DNA of 64,000 nt from Desulfurococcaceae archaeon MEX13E-LK6-19. GTDB taxonomy: Archaea > Thermoproteota > Thermoprotei_A > Sulfolobales > Desulfurococcaceae. The DNA is taken from positions 496,001-560,000 of the forward strand of contig CP072660.1 of the NCBI GenBank assembly GCA_029637525.1, given 5' to 3'. Shown piece after piece: positions 26,893 through 34,007 of the stretch (positions are counted from its first letter, which is position 1; the number at the start of each line of letters is the position of its first letter). Below the pieces are notes generated by a model. That model ran no database searches, was not told where the DNA came from, and saw only the letters and a list, made by a program, of their open reading frames with translations. The position numbers and the translations under genes were made by a program.

Positions 26893-27378
26893 ATGGTTAC
26901 AGCTCTCGAAGTACCTGCAGATATGCTGATAAAGAGGCTTGCAGAGTACCTAAAAGAGCATGTACCAGCAGTCAAGCCTCCAGTATGGGCTTACATGGTT
27001 AAGACTGGTGCCCATAAAGAAAAGCCTCCACAGGATCCAGACTGGTGGTATTATAGAGCCGCATCTATTCTAAGGAAGCTTTACAAGAGCGGTGAACCAA
27101 TTGGTATAGAGAGATTCAGGACTATATATGGTGGCAGAAAGAACTATGGTGTTGCACCAGAACATTTTGTTAAAGGAAGCGGTAGCATAGTAAGGAAGAT
27201 CCTTCAACAGCTTGAGAGAGCTAATCTTGTAAAGAAGATACCCGGCAAGGGAAGGACACTTACACCAGCTGGTAGAGCCTTGCTAGATAATCTAGCTTTC
27301 CAGATCATGAAAGAACTTGTCAAACAAAACCCTGAACTAGTAAAGTATCTGCCTCCAAGCCAGGTTAAGAAGAGGTGA
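26893..27378 (+). CDS. rps19e: 30S ribosomal protein S19e
   Basis: Archaeal/eukaryotic small-subunit protein with a winged-helix-like fold. The 161 residues contain [40 protein letters not shown] and [20 protein letters not shown] with [13 protein letters not shown], all family hallmarks. AAGGAGGGTG precedes the ATG. Confidence 0.96.
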   Translation: MVTALEVPADMLIKRLAEYLKEHVPAVKPPVWAYMVKTGAHKEKPPQDPDWWYYRAASILRKLYKSGEPIGIERFRTIYGGRKNYGVAPEHFVKGSGSIVRKILQQLERANLVKKIPGKGRTLTPAGRALLDNLAFQIMKELVKQNPELVKYLPPSQVKKR

Positions 27379-27384
27379 GTATTT

Positions 27385-27714
27385 TTGTCTTACGATGAGG
27401 AGCTGGAGGCGATAAAACAAAGAAAGCTCATGGAGTTGCAGAGGAGACTACAAGAAGAAGAAAGAAGACGTCAGTTAAGATTACAGAAAGAAATGTTATT
27501 GAGATCTATTCTTACACCAAAAGCACGTGAACGTCTTGCCAATTTAAGACTTGTAAAACCTGAGCTAGCCGAGGCAATAGAGGATCAATTAATAGCCCTA
27601 GCCCAAAGCCGTAGGATAAATATACCTATAACAGATGATGTTTTAAAGGAGCTTCTTGCTAGCATATATGAGCAAACACATAGAGAGACGCGTATTAGGA
27701 TAAAAGAAAAGTAA
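27385..27714 (+). CDS. PDCD5/TFAR19-family DNA-binding protein
   Basis: A 109-residue helical protein. A basic, Glu/Arg-rich N-terminal helix (residues 5-45) leads into ILTPKARERLANLRLVKPELAEAIEDQLIALAQSRRI, the signature core of the PDCD5 family. Archaeal members bind DNA weakly and sit in a conserved cluster after S19e; their role is unknown. Start is TTG 27385, six bases after the S19e stop, with GAGGTGAG just upstream. Confidence 0.9.
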   Translation: MSYDEELEAIKQRKLMELQRRLQEEERRRQLRLQKEMLLRSILTPKARERLANLRLVKPELAEAIEDQLIALAQSRRINIPITDDVLKELLASIYEQTHRETRIRIKEK

Positions 27715-27738
27715 TGAAATAAAGAAAAGGTGATGCTG

Positions 27739-27894
27739 ATGGCACGCAATAAGCCTTTAGGAAAGAAACTCAGGCTCGCAGCCGCCTATAATAGTAACAA
27801 ACCTATACCCATATGGGTTACTGTAAAGACTAGGTTAAAAGTTAGAAGAGGGTTTAGGCTCAGACACTGGAGAAGAACAAAGTTAAAGGCCTAG
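27739..27894 (+). CDS. rpl39e: 50S ribosomal protein L39e
   Basis: A 51-residue basic protein lining the nascent-chain exit tunnel, found by reading the gap before L31e. It reads [20 protein letters not shown] followed by a [12 protein letters not shown] segment and ends [10 protein letters not shown], matching archaeal L39e over its whole length. AGGTGA at 27728-27733 is spaced correctly for ATG 27739 (an ATG at 27733 is too close). Confidence 0.95.
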   Translation: MARNKPLGKKLRLAAAYNSNKPIPIWVTVKTRLKVRRGFRLRHWRRTKLKA

Positions 27895-27912
27895 GCATGG
27901 GGGTGCGTATAG

Positions 27913-28185
27913 TTGTCTGAGGAGAAGAGGGGAGAGACAAGAATCTATACCGTTCCCTTATATCGGGTGTACTGGGGACGTAGGAAGAATAGGGCTAAAC
28001 GTGCTGTCAGGTTGTTACGTGAATTTATTAAAAGGCATATAAAGAATGCTGAACGAGTCGTAATTGATAATGAAGTCAATATGTACATTTGGAGTAGAGG
28101 TATAGAGAAACCCCCTAGGAGAGTAAAAGTAGAAGTAGAGTATATTGATGAAGAGAAAACAGCTATTGTGAGGCTTGCTAAGTAG
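27913..28185 (+). CDS. rpl31e: 50S ribosomal protein L31e
   Basis: Archaeal/eukaryotic large-subunit protein near the tunnel exit. The 90 residues include RIYTVPLYRVYWGRRKNRAK, AVRLLREFIKRHIKNAERVVID and NMYIWSRGIEKPPRRVKVEV, all typical. It starts at TTG 27913 downstream of GGGGGTG and is followed after a 68-base gap by aIF6. Confidence 0.95.
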   Translation: MSEEKRGETRIYTVPLYRVYWGRRKNRAKRAVRLLREFIKRHIKNAERVVIDNEVNMYIWSRGIEKPPRRVKVEVEYIDEEKTAIVRLAK

Positions 28186-28253
28186 CCGTTGTCCCTCCTG
28201 ATGATATTCCTATTTTAACCCATATGTAGAAGTTGTTTTTGGCGGTAGGAAAA

Positions 28254-28934
28254 ATGGCATTAAACAGGCTCAGCATACTTGGGAACCCTAATATTGGTGT
28301 GTACGTGTTTGTAAACGATACAATAGCTATTGTTCCACCTGGTTTAACTGAGAATGAAAAGAAAATGATTATGGAGACACTTAATGTAGAGCTTCTTGAG
28401 ACAAAAATTGCTGGTACCATAATAAATGGTATAATGGTTGCTGGAAACAATAATGCCGTTATTGTTCCTAGAAACATTCTCGATGAAGAATTGGAGTATT
28501 TGTCTAGTACATTAAAGAAGTATGGGATAAATACTCATGTACTTGAATCAAGGCATACAGCATTAGGAAACATTATTCTAATGAATGATAAGGTATGCCT
28601 ATTATCTCCAAGTGTGGAAGAACATGAAGCGAAAAGAATAGAGGATATAGCTGGCGTTGAAGTTGTTAGAAAGACTATTATGGGGCTGAGTATACCGGGC
28701 TCGTTAGCTGTTATAACAAACAAGGGCGGTGTGATACACCCTGATGTGAGTGATGAAGAATTGTCTGAACTAGAGTCGCTTCTAGGATTTAGTCTTGAGA
28801 GAGCAACAGTTAACTCAGGAATACCTTTTATAAAGACAGGTTTAATAGCAAATAAGTACGGTGCTTTAGTAGGTGAGTTGACAACAGGACCCGAGATAAT
28901 GAGGATTCAAAGAGGTCTCGGGGTAGGTGATTAG
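28254..28934 (+). CDS. eif6: Translation initiation factor 6 (aIF6)
   Basis: Anti-association factor that binds L14 on the large subunit and blocks joining. The 226 residues show the five repeated propeller-like units of the family, including NPNIGVYVFVNDTIAIVPPG, AGNNNAVIVPRNILDEEL, GSLAVITNKGGVIHPDVSDEEL and the terminal KYGALVGELTTGPEIMRI. The frame extends 5' to a TTG at 28233, but ATG 28254 behind a TAGGA element fits the family start. Confidence 0.95.
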   Translation: MALNRLSILGNPNIGVYVFVNDTIAIVPPGLTENEKKMIMETLNVELLETKIAGTIINGIMVAGNNNAVIVPRNILDEELEYLSSTLKKYGINTHVLESRHTALGNIILMNDKVCLLSPSVEEHEAKRIEDIAGVEVVRKTIMGLSIPGSLAVITNKGGVIHPDVSDEELSELESLLGFSLERATVNSGIPFIKTGLIANKYGALVGELTTGPEIMRIQRGLGVGD

Positions 28935-28936
28935 CT

Positions 28937-29203
28937 ATGAGCCTTAGTGTAAAGATCTATAGAATTGAAGGATATATGTTGATAAGTCATGATAGGAATC
29001 CTACGTGGCAAAAATTCGTTAAAGAAGTAACAGCGGTAAAGGAAAGTGATGCGCTAGAAAAAGTATACTCTGAGTTGGGAAGCAACCATAAATTAAGGAG
29101 GAGACACATAAGGATAACTAGTGTGAAAGAGATAACACCAGATGAAGTCACAGATCCGGCAATCTTACAAATACTTAAACTAACGAGGTTTGTTAAACAA
29201 TGA
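28937..29203 (+). CDS. rplX: 50S ribosomal protein LX (L18Ae/L20e)
   Basis: Archaea-specific name for the eukaryotic L18A/eL20 protein. The 88 residues include the typical IYRIEGYMLISHDRNPTWQKFVKEV and SNHKLRRRHIRITSVKEI segments. It lies two bases after aIF6 and overlaps prefoldin alpha by four bases, matching the conserved aIF6-LX-pfdA-ftsY order. Confidence 0.93.
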   Translation: MSLSVKIYRIEGYMLISHDRNPTWQKFVKEVTAVKESDALEKVYSELGSNHKLRRRHIRITSVKEITPDEVTDPAILQILKLTRFVKQ

Positions 29204-29673
29204 GCAAAAAAACTAGTGAAGAAAAAAGGGAAATCGATGTAAATGCTCTACTTGCTAGAATTAATGAGTTAAGAGGATACATAGAGATACTTCAGAATCA
29301 AGTTAATACGCTGGCTCAGGAACTAAGTGAGCTACAACTAGCTCTTGCATCAATAAAAGGCTTAAGTGAAGTAACTGATGAAAGAGAAGCACTAATAGCT
29401 GTTGATAGGCTTGCTACAGTCTTTGTTCCCGCAAAAATAAGTGGTTCTTGGAGCAAAAACTTACTTGTAAACATCGGGAGAAACTATTATGTTAAAACAG
29501 ATAGTGCTACAGCCGAGAAAATTATTTCTAAAAGAATAGGTGCTTTACAGAATCTCATTAGAATGAGACAGCAAGAGCTTTCAAGAGCATTAAATGAGTA
29601 TAACTACTTGCAACAAATAATTGCTGCAGCATTCTATCAAGCCCAAGCGGTGTCTGAGCAACAGAAATCTTGA
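29200..29673 (+). CDS. pfdA: Prefoldin subunit alpha
   Basis: Chaperone subunit of the hexameric jellyfish-shaped prefoldin that passes unfolded proteins to the thermosome. The 157 residues have two long coiled-coil helices (about residues 12-55 and 110-150) with the beta-hairpin region VFVPAKISGSWSKNLLVNIGRNYYV between, the standard alpha-type arrangement. ATGA overlap with LX indicates coupling. Confidence 0.9.
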   Translation: MSKKTSEEKREIDVNALLARINELRGYIEILQNQVNTLAQELSELQLALASIKGLSEVTDEREALIAVDRLATVFVPAKISGSWSKNLLVNIGRNYYVKTDSATAEKIISKRIGALQNLIRMRQQELSRALNEYNYLQQIIAAAFYQAQAVSEQQKS

Positions 29674-29724
29674 AGGAAACATTTTTCTAGAATAGTAGCC
29701 TCTTGATTCTTCCCGGTATACAGT

Positions 29725-29758
29725 TTAAAGTAGTACGCTGGTTAAAGTAGTACGCTGG
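29725..29758 (+). repeat. Perfect 17-bp tandem duplication at the ftsY promoter
   Basis: TTAAAGTAGTACGCTGG occurs twice back to back at 29725-29741 and 29742-29758. Each copy contains a TTAAAG core like an archaeal TATA element (the first preceded by a T, TTTAAAG). The last base of the second copy is the first base of the GTG start codon of ftsY, so the duplication makes two candidate promoters directly at the start. Confidence 0.75.
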
Positions 29759-30651
29759 TGATTATATTGTTCAACAAACTGAAGAAAGCTATTTCATCGT
29801 TTATTAATAAAGCTGTAAAGGTTCTGTCATCAAAAAAAGAGTTAGAGGAGGCCATAGAAGAACTCAAGATCTCGTTAATAGAGAATGATGTTGCTTATGG
29901 TGTTGCGGAAGAACTTGCCGAAAAACTTATGAAGTATGTTGAAGAAGGCTCTATAAAAACAAGAAATGATCTTATCGAGTTCTTACGAGAAACCATTGTT
30001 GAGTTCTTCAAGAATGCTGGGGAACTAGATATAATTAGCGAGGCAAGGAAGTATAAGCCTTACAAAATAGTATTCCTTGGCGTTAATGGGGTAGGTAAAA
30101 CAACAACGATAGCCAAATTGGCTTTACTGTATAGAGAGAAGGGATTCAAGCCATTAATGGTTGCTGCTGACACATTTAGAGCTGGCGCCCAGGAGCAACT
30201 GAAAATTCATGGAGATAGACTTGGTATACCTGTTTTCATGGGCAAATATGGTGCCGATCCTGCAGCTATAGTTTTTGATGCATTACAGTATGCTGAGAAA
30301 AGAGGATATGATGTTGTACTTATTGATACAGCTGGGAGGATGCATACAGATATAGATCTTGTTGAGGAGCTCCGTAAAATTGTCAGAGTGGCAAAACCAC
30401 ATCGGAAAATACTTGTTGTAGATGCTTTAACAGGTAATGACGCTATTGAGCAAGCTAAAATGTTCGATGAAGCAGTTGGTGTTGATGGAGTTATTGTAAC
30501 AAAAGTTGATGCATATGAACAAGGAGGTGTTCCATTAAGTATAGTGTATGAGATAAAGAAACCAGTTATATTCATAGGTGTAGGCCAGGGATATAAAGAT
30601 ATAAAGCCTTTTAATATTAGGGAGTTTGTAGACAAGATATTGCCGCAATGA
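29758..30651 (+). CDS. ftsY: Signal recognition particle receptor FtsY
   Basis: GTPase that docks SRP-ribosome complexes at the membrane. The 297 residues have the N domain (residues 10-85), the P-loop GVNGVGKTTTIAKLA, DTFRAGAQEQL, DTAGR and TKVDAYEQGG motifs of the SRP GTPase G domain, and a C-terminal GVGQGYKDIKPFN. No acidic A domain is present, as usual in archaea. GTG 29758 or TTG 29767 may be used. Confidence 0.93.
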   Translation: MIILFNKLKKAISSFINKAVKVLSSKKELEEAIEELKISLIENDVAYGVAEELAEKLMKYVEEGSIKTRNDLIEFLRETIVEFFKNAGELDIISEARKYKPYKIVFLGVNGVGKTTTIAKLALLYREKGFKPLMVAADTFRAGAQEQLKIHGDRLGIPVFMGKYGADPAAIVFDALQYAEKRGYDVVLIDTAGRMHTDIDLVEELRKIVRVAKPHRKILVVDALTGNDAIEQAKMFDEAVGVDGVIVTKVDAYEQGGVPLSIVYEIKKPVIFIGVGQGYKDIKPFNIREFVDKILPQ

Positions 30652-30670
30652 ACTGTTGAGAGTGTATGAA

Positions 30671-30856
30671 ATGAATATCGAAGAGCTCTTCGAGGTTTGG
30701 CGAAAAATAATAATGCTCGCTAAGAAACCATCACGTGAAGAGTACTGGACTACAGCAAAAATGGTGTTCCTAGGACTTACTCTCGTCGGTGGAATAGCCT
30801 TCATAATTAGGGTTGCGTTTGTCCTCTTCCTATTCCCAACATACCAGACCAGCTAG
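30671..30856 (+). CDS. secE: Preprotein translocase subunit SecE
   Basis: A 61-residue single-span clamp of the SecY channel (Sec61-gamma type). The amphipathic helix VWRKIIMLAKKPSREEYWTT precedes the membrane span GLTLVGGIAFIIRVAFVLFLF. TTG 30656 in frame would add five residues; ATG 30671 fits family length. It lies directly before Spt5 in the common archaeal order. Confidence 0.92.
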   Translation: MNIEELFEVWRKIIMLAKKPSREEYWTTAKMVFLGLTLVGGIAFIIRVAFVLFLFPTYQTS

Positions 30857-30872
30857 AAAGGTGATTAACTAC

Positions 30873-31349
30873 ATGAGCAATATAGTAAAAAAGAAACCAT
30901 CAGTATACTATGCGGTGAGAACTACTGCTGGTAGGGAAATTGATGTCGCGTTAATTATGGAGAACCGTGCCCACCGTATGCGTGGAGAAATTGACGTCAG
31001 ATCTATAATTGTCCCACCTGAGATTAAAGGCTATGTTATCGTTGAGGCACCGGGTATCCATGTAGTTTACCCTCTTGTTAAAGAAATAAAGTATGTTAAA
31101 GGAAAAGCGCCGGGGATCATAAAAGCTGAAGAGATAGAGAAACTGGTTAAACCCAAGCCCGTCATAGAGATGGTTAAAGAAGGAGATATAGTTGAGGTTA
31201 TAGCTGGTCCCTTCCGCGGTATGAAAGCACGTGTTGTAAGTGTTGATAGGAACAAGAATGAGGTAGTGTTAAATATTTTAGAGGCGGAGTTCCCGTTACC
31301 AATTACAGTCCCAGCTGACTTCGTGAAACCAGTGAAATCAGGTGAGTAA
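30873..31349 (+). CDS. spt5: Transcription elongation factor Spt5 (NusG-like)
   Basis: Binds the RNA polymerase clamp and promotes processivity. The 158 residues consist of an NGN domain ([23 protein letters not shown] and [14 protein letters not shown]) and a KOW domain ([20 protein letters not shown]). The frame is open to 30813 within secE, but AAAGGTGA at 30858-30865 is correctly placed for ATG 30873. It overlaps nothing and precedes L11 by one base, a stable operon order. Confidence 0.93.
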   Translation: MSNIVKKKPSVYYAVRTTAGREIDVALIMENRAHRMRGEIDVRSIIVPPEIKGYVIVEAPGIHVVYPLVKEIKYVKGKAPGIIKAEEIEKLVKPKPVIEMVKEGDIVEVIAGPFRGMKARVVSVDRNKNEVVLNILEAEFPLPITVPADFVKPVKSGE

Positions 31350-31350
31350 T

Positions 31351-31863
31351 ATGGCGAAAAAATCGGTTAAGATACTTGTGGAGGGTGGCAAGGCAACTCC
31401 AGGGCCACCCATAGGCCCGACACTATCTCCACTGGGTGTTAACGTAGTAGAAGTGGTTAAGGCAATAAACGAAGCTACAAAACCTTTTGAAGGACTTACT
31501 GTGCCCGTGGAAATAATTGTTGATACCGAGACAAAGAAATTTGAAGTAAAAGTAGGTGTGCCTACTACAACGGCGTTACTACTTAAAGAAGTTGGTGCAA
31601 AACAGCCGCCAGGAGACCCTGCCCACCAGAAAATAGGTGATTTACCTATCGAGAAGATTATACGTATCGCCATAATGAAGAAAGAACAGCTTACAGCAAA
31701 AACTCTGAAGGCAGCTGTGAAAACAATACTTGGTACAGCTAGGAGTATAGGTATAACTGTTGATGGTAAAGATCCTAAGGAGGTCTCAAAACTTATAGAT
31801 GAAGGTGTTTATGATAGTGTTCTTGCAAAGTATGAAGAAGAATGGGAGAAAGAGGAAGAGTGA
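31351..31863 (+). CDS. rpl11: 50S ribosomal protein L11
   Basis: Stalk-base protein of the GTPase-associated centre. The 170 residues include [23 protein letters not shown] with the proline-rich tip, [21 protein letters not shown] and a terminal [19 protein letters not shown] rRNA-binding domain. AGGTGAG precedes ATG 31351; GTG 31342 overlaps Spt5 and is unlikely. Confidence 0.95.
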   Translation: MAKKSVKILVEGGKATPGPPIGPTLSPLGVNVVEVVKAINEATKPFEGLTVPVEIIVDTETKKFEVKVGVPTTTALLLKEVGAKQPPGDPAHQKIGDLPIEKIIRIAIMKKEQLTAKTLKAAVKTILGTARSIGITVDGKDPKEVSKLIDEGVYDSVLAKYEEEWEKEEE

Positions 31864-31878
31864 TGAGGTGAAAAATGT

Positions 31879-32529
31879 ATGCCCGTTGTTAGTAAGGAAC
31901 AACTTGTTGAGGCAATAAAGAAAGCTATTGAAACTAGTCCTAAACGTAATTTCAAGCAGAGTATTGAGATGATAATTGTACTTAGAGATGTTGATCCAAG
32001 GAGCCCGGAGGGGCGTATAAGAGAAACAATATTCTTGCCAAAGGGTATAAGCAAGGAAGTAAAGGTATGTGTTGTAGCTGACGGTGAAATGGTTGAGAAG
32101 GCGAAAGAGGCTGGAGCATACAGGGTAATAACAAAGAGCGAGCTTCAGTCTCTCGGCAAGAAAGAAGCCAAGAAGATAGCACAGGAATGTGACTGGGTTC
32201 TTGTTAGAACAGATTTAATGGCACAAGCAGGTAGAATACTTGGTCCAGCTCTTGGTCCTCGTGGTAAGATACCTGTACCAGTACCTCCAGCAGCCGACAT
32301 AAAAACAATCATTGAAAGGTATAAGAGGGCAGTATTCATAAGAACAAAGGATCAACCACAGATCATGTGTAGAATTGGTGCGGAGGATATGAACCCAGAT
32401 GACATCGCAGAGAATGCTTTATCAGTGCTTTCAGCAATAGAAGCAAAGCTGAGAACACCTACATACAATATAGCCAAGGTAATAGTGAAGACAACCATGG
32501 GTCCACCTATAGAAGTTAAAGCGGGGTAG
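31879..32529 (+). CDS. rpl1: 50S ribosomal protein L1
   Basis: L1-stalk protein that assists E-site tRNA release and, in some archaea, represses its own mRNA. The 216 residues contain the domain II segment GRILGPALGPRGKIPVPVPPAAD and the VRIGAEDMNPDDIAENA-like terminus. GAGGTGA lies just before the start. It is followed two codons later by L10. Confidence 0.95.
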   Translation: MPVVSKEQLVEAIKKAIETSPKRNFKQSIEMIIVLRDVDPRSPEGRIRETIFLPKGISKEVKVCVVADGEMVEKAKEAGAYRVITKSELQSLGKKEAKKIAQECDWVLVRTDLMAQAGRILGPALGPRGKIPVPVPPAADIKTIIERYKRAVFIRTKDQPQIMCRIGAEDMNPDDIAENALSVLSAIEAKLRTPTYNIAKVIVKTTMGPPIEVKAG

Positions 32530-32536
32530 AGTGGTA

Positions 32537-33559
32537 ATGGTATCTGCTGTCCAAGTAACTAGAGTTCCACGTGCAGAAAAAATTCCTGAATGGAAGATAA
32601 AAGAAGTTGAGACTCTCGTAAATCTGTTTAAGCAATACAAAGTGTTTGCACTAGCACATCTTGAAGGTCTTCCAACAGCACAGCTACAGCAAATCAAGAA
32701 GAAGCTTAGGAAGAAAGTATACTTTAGAGTATCAAAGAATACTTTGGTGAAAATTGCTCTTAAGAGAATTGGCATTGAGAACGAAGAATTATTCAATTTG
32801 CTTCAAGGACAAAACATACTGTTGTTTACCAACATGAATCCGTTTGAATTGGCCTTACTGCTTGAGAAACATAAGACCTATACATACTACAAGCCAGGAG
32901 ACATAGCTGACAAAGAAATTGTTGTACCTGCAGGAAACACTGGTTTATCTCCGGGTCCTATACTTAGTACCTTTAGCAAACTAAAAATCCCAATAAGAGT
33001 CCAAGGGAACAGTATTTGGATAGCTAAAGACGTTGTTGTAGCAAAACCTGGGGATAAGATATCTGAGGACCTAGCTAGTCTCTTGCAGAGGCTGGGAATT
33101 GCTCCTAAAGAAGTTAAAATAAAGATAAAAGCGGCTTTTGAAGACGGTCTTGTCATACCGGGAGACAAACTATTGCTTAACTTAGATGAGTATAAGAATA
33201 ACATCATTAATGCTTATCACAACGCCCTGAAGATAGGTGTTGAAATAGCATGGCCTGTACCTGAGGTATTAGAGTTAAGCCTCAAGAAAGCATATGTGAG
33301 AGCGATAGTACTAGCTGCTGAAGCAGGCTTCGTAACACCAGAGACCATAGAGTATGTACTAGCTAGGGCTGTCAGTAAAGCATTGGCATTAGCTAGTGTT
33401 GTTGCAGAAAAAGCTCCGGAGCTTGGACTTGAGGTAAAGAAGGAAGCCCCCAAGGAGGAGAAGAAAGAAGAGAAGAAGGAAGAGGAGAAAGAAGAGGAAG
33501 AAAAAGAGGAAGTTACTGAGGAGGACTTATCAGCAGGTCTTGGTGCACTATTTGGATAA
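32537..33559 (+). CDS. rpl10: 50S ribosomal protein L10 (stalk P0)
   Basis: Base of the ribosomal stalk that carries L12 dimers. The 340 residues show the rRNA-binding N domain (KKLRKKVYFRVSKNTLVKIALKR), the P0 segment GNTGLSPGPILSTFSKL and a charged C-terminal tail ending GLGALFG, nearly identical to the L12 tail. ATG 32537 is preferred over GTG 32531. A T-rich run (33561-33567) right after the stop and a new promoter indicate that L12 is transcribed separately. Confidence 0.95.
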   Translation: MVSAVQVTRVPRAEKIPEWKIKEVETLVNLFKQYKVFALAHLEGLPTAQLQQIKKKLRKKVYFRVSKNTLVKIALKRIGIENEELFNLLQGQNILLFTNMNPFELALLLEKHKTYTYYKPGDIADKEIVVPAGNTGLSPGPILSTFSKLKIPIRVQGNSIWIAKDVVVAKPGDKISEDLASLLQRLGIAPKEVKIKIKAAFEDGLVIPGDKLLLNLDEYKNNIINAYHNALKIGVEIAWPVPEVLELSLKKAYVRAIVLAAEAGFVTPETIEYVLARAVSKALALASVVAEKAPELGLEVKKEAPKEEKKEEKKEEEKEEEEKEEVTEEDLSAGLGALFG

Positions 33560-33591
33560 TTGTTTTTCCTACTCTTGCAATTATACATAAA

Positions 33592-33600
33592 AATTTAAAA
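33592..33600 (+). promoter_or_regulatory. Putative TATA box for rpl12
   Basis: AATTTAAAA lies 64-72 bases before the L12 start codon, in the 104-base gap after L10. With normal spacing transcription would begin near 33622-33625, leaving a roughly 40-base leader that contains the GAGGTGA ribosome binding site. Confidence 0.5.
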
Positions 33601-33663
33601 CACCCTATACCCCTAGTTTGAATCCACGAAGAGAAAGTTGACATAGAGACGAGGTGATGAGTC

Positions 33664-33990
33664 ATCGAGTACATATATGCCTCTCTACTACTACGTGAAG
33701 CTAAAAAGGAAATAAATGAAGAAAATATAAAGAAAATACTTGAAGCAGCTGGTATTCAAGTAGATGAGGTAAGAGTAAAAGCTCTAGTCGCAGCACTAAA
33801 GGAGATAGACATAGATAAAGTTCTAGAGACAGCTACACTACCATTAGCAGCACCTATGACTGGTGCTCCAGCTGCTGCACCAGCTGAAGAAAAGAAAGAA
33901 GAGAAGAAGGAAGAGGAGAAAGAAGAGGAAGAAAAGGAAGAGCTTAGCGAAGAAGACCTAGCGTCTGGTCTCGGTGCCCTCTTCGGCTAA
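33664..33990 (+). CDS. rpl12: 50S ribosomal protein L12 (P1/P2), apparent AUC start
   Basis: Acidic stalk protein that recruits translation factors. The 108-residue product reads (M)[19 protein letters not shown], has an alanine-rich hinge and ends SGLGALFG, matching archaeal L12 from its first residue. No ATG, GTG or TTG precedes it: upstream codons in frame are GTC 33661 and the stop TGA 33658-33660. The family's initiator Met aligns with ATC 33664, six bases after GAGGTGA 33651-33657. The nearest in-frame ATG is far inside the protein. So AUC is the likely start. Confidence 0.88.
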   Translation: MEYIYASLLLREAKKEINEENIKKILEAAGIQVDEVRVKALVAALKEIDIDKVLETATLPLAAPMTGAPAAAPAEEKKEEKKEEEKEEEEKEELSEEDLASGLGALFG

Positions 33991-34007
33991 CACTGAGGGA
34001 CCATTCC

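Noticed and set aside
28199-28207. CTGATGATA before aIF6 as a C box
   Set aside because: First base is C rather than a purine and there is no D box at a suitable distance.
33657-33698. ATG 33657 as the L12 start, with a +1 frameshift
   Set aside because: That frame stops after 13 codons and has no resemblance to L12; ATC 33664 needs no shift and has correct ribosome binding site spacing.
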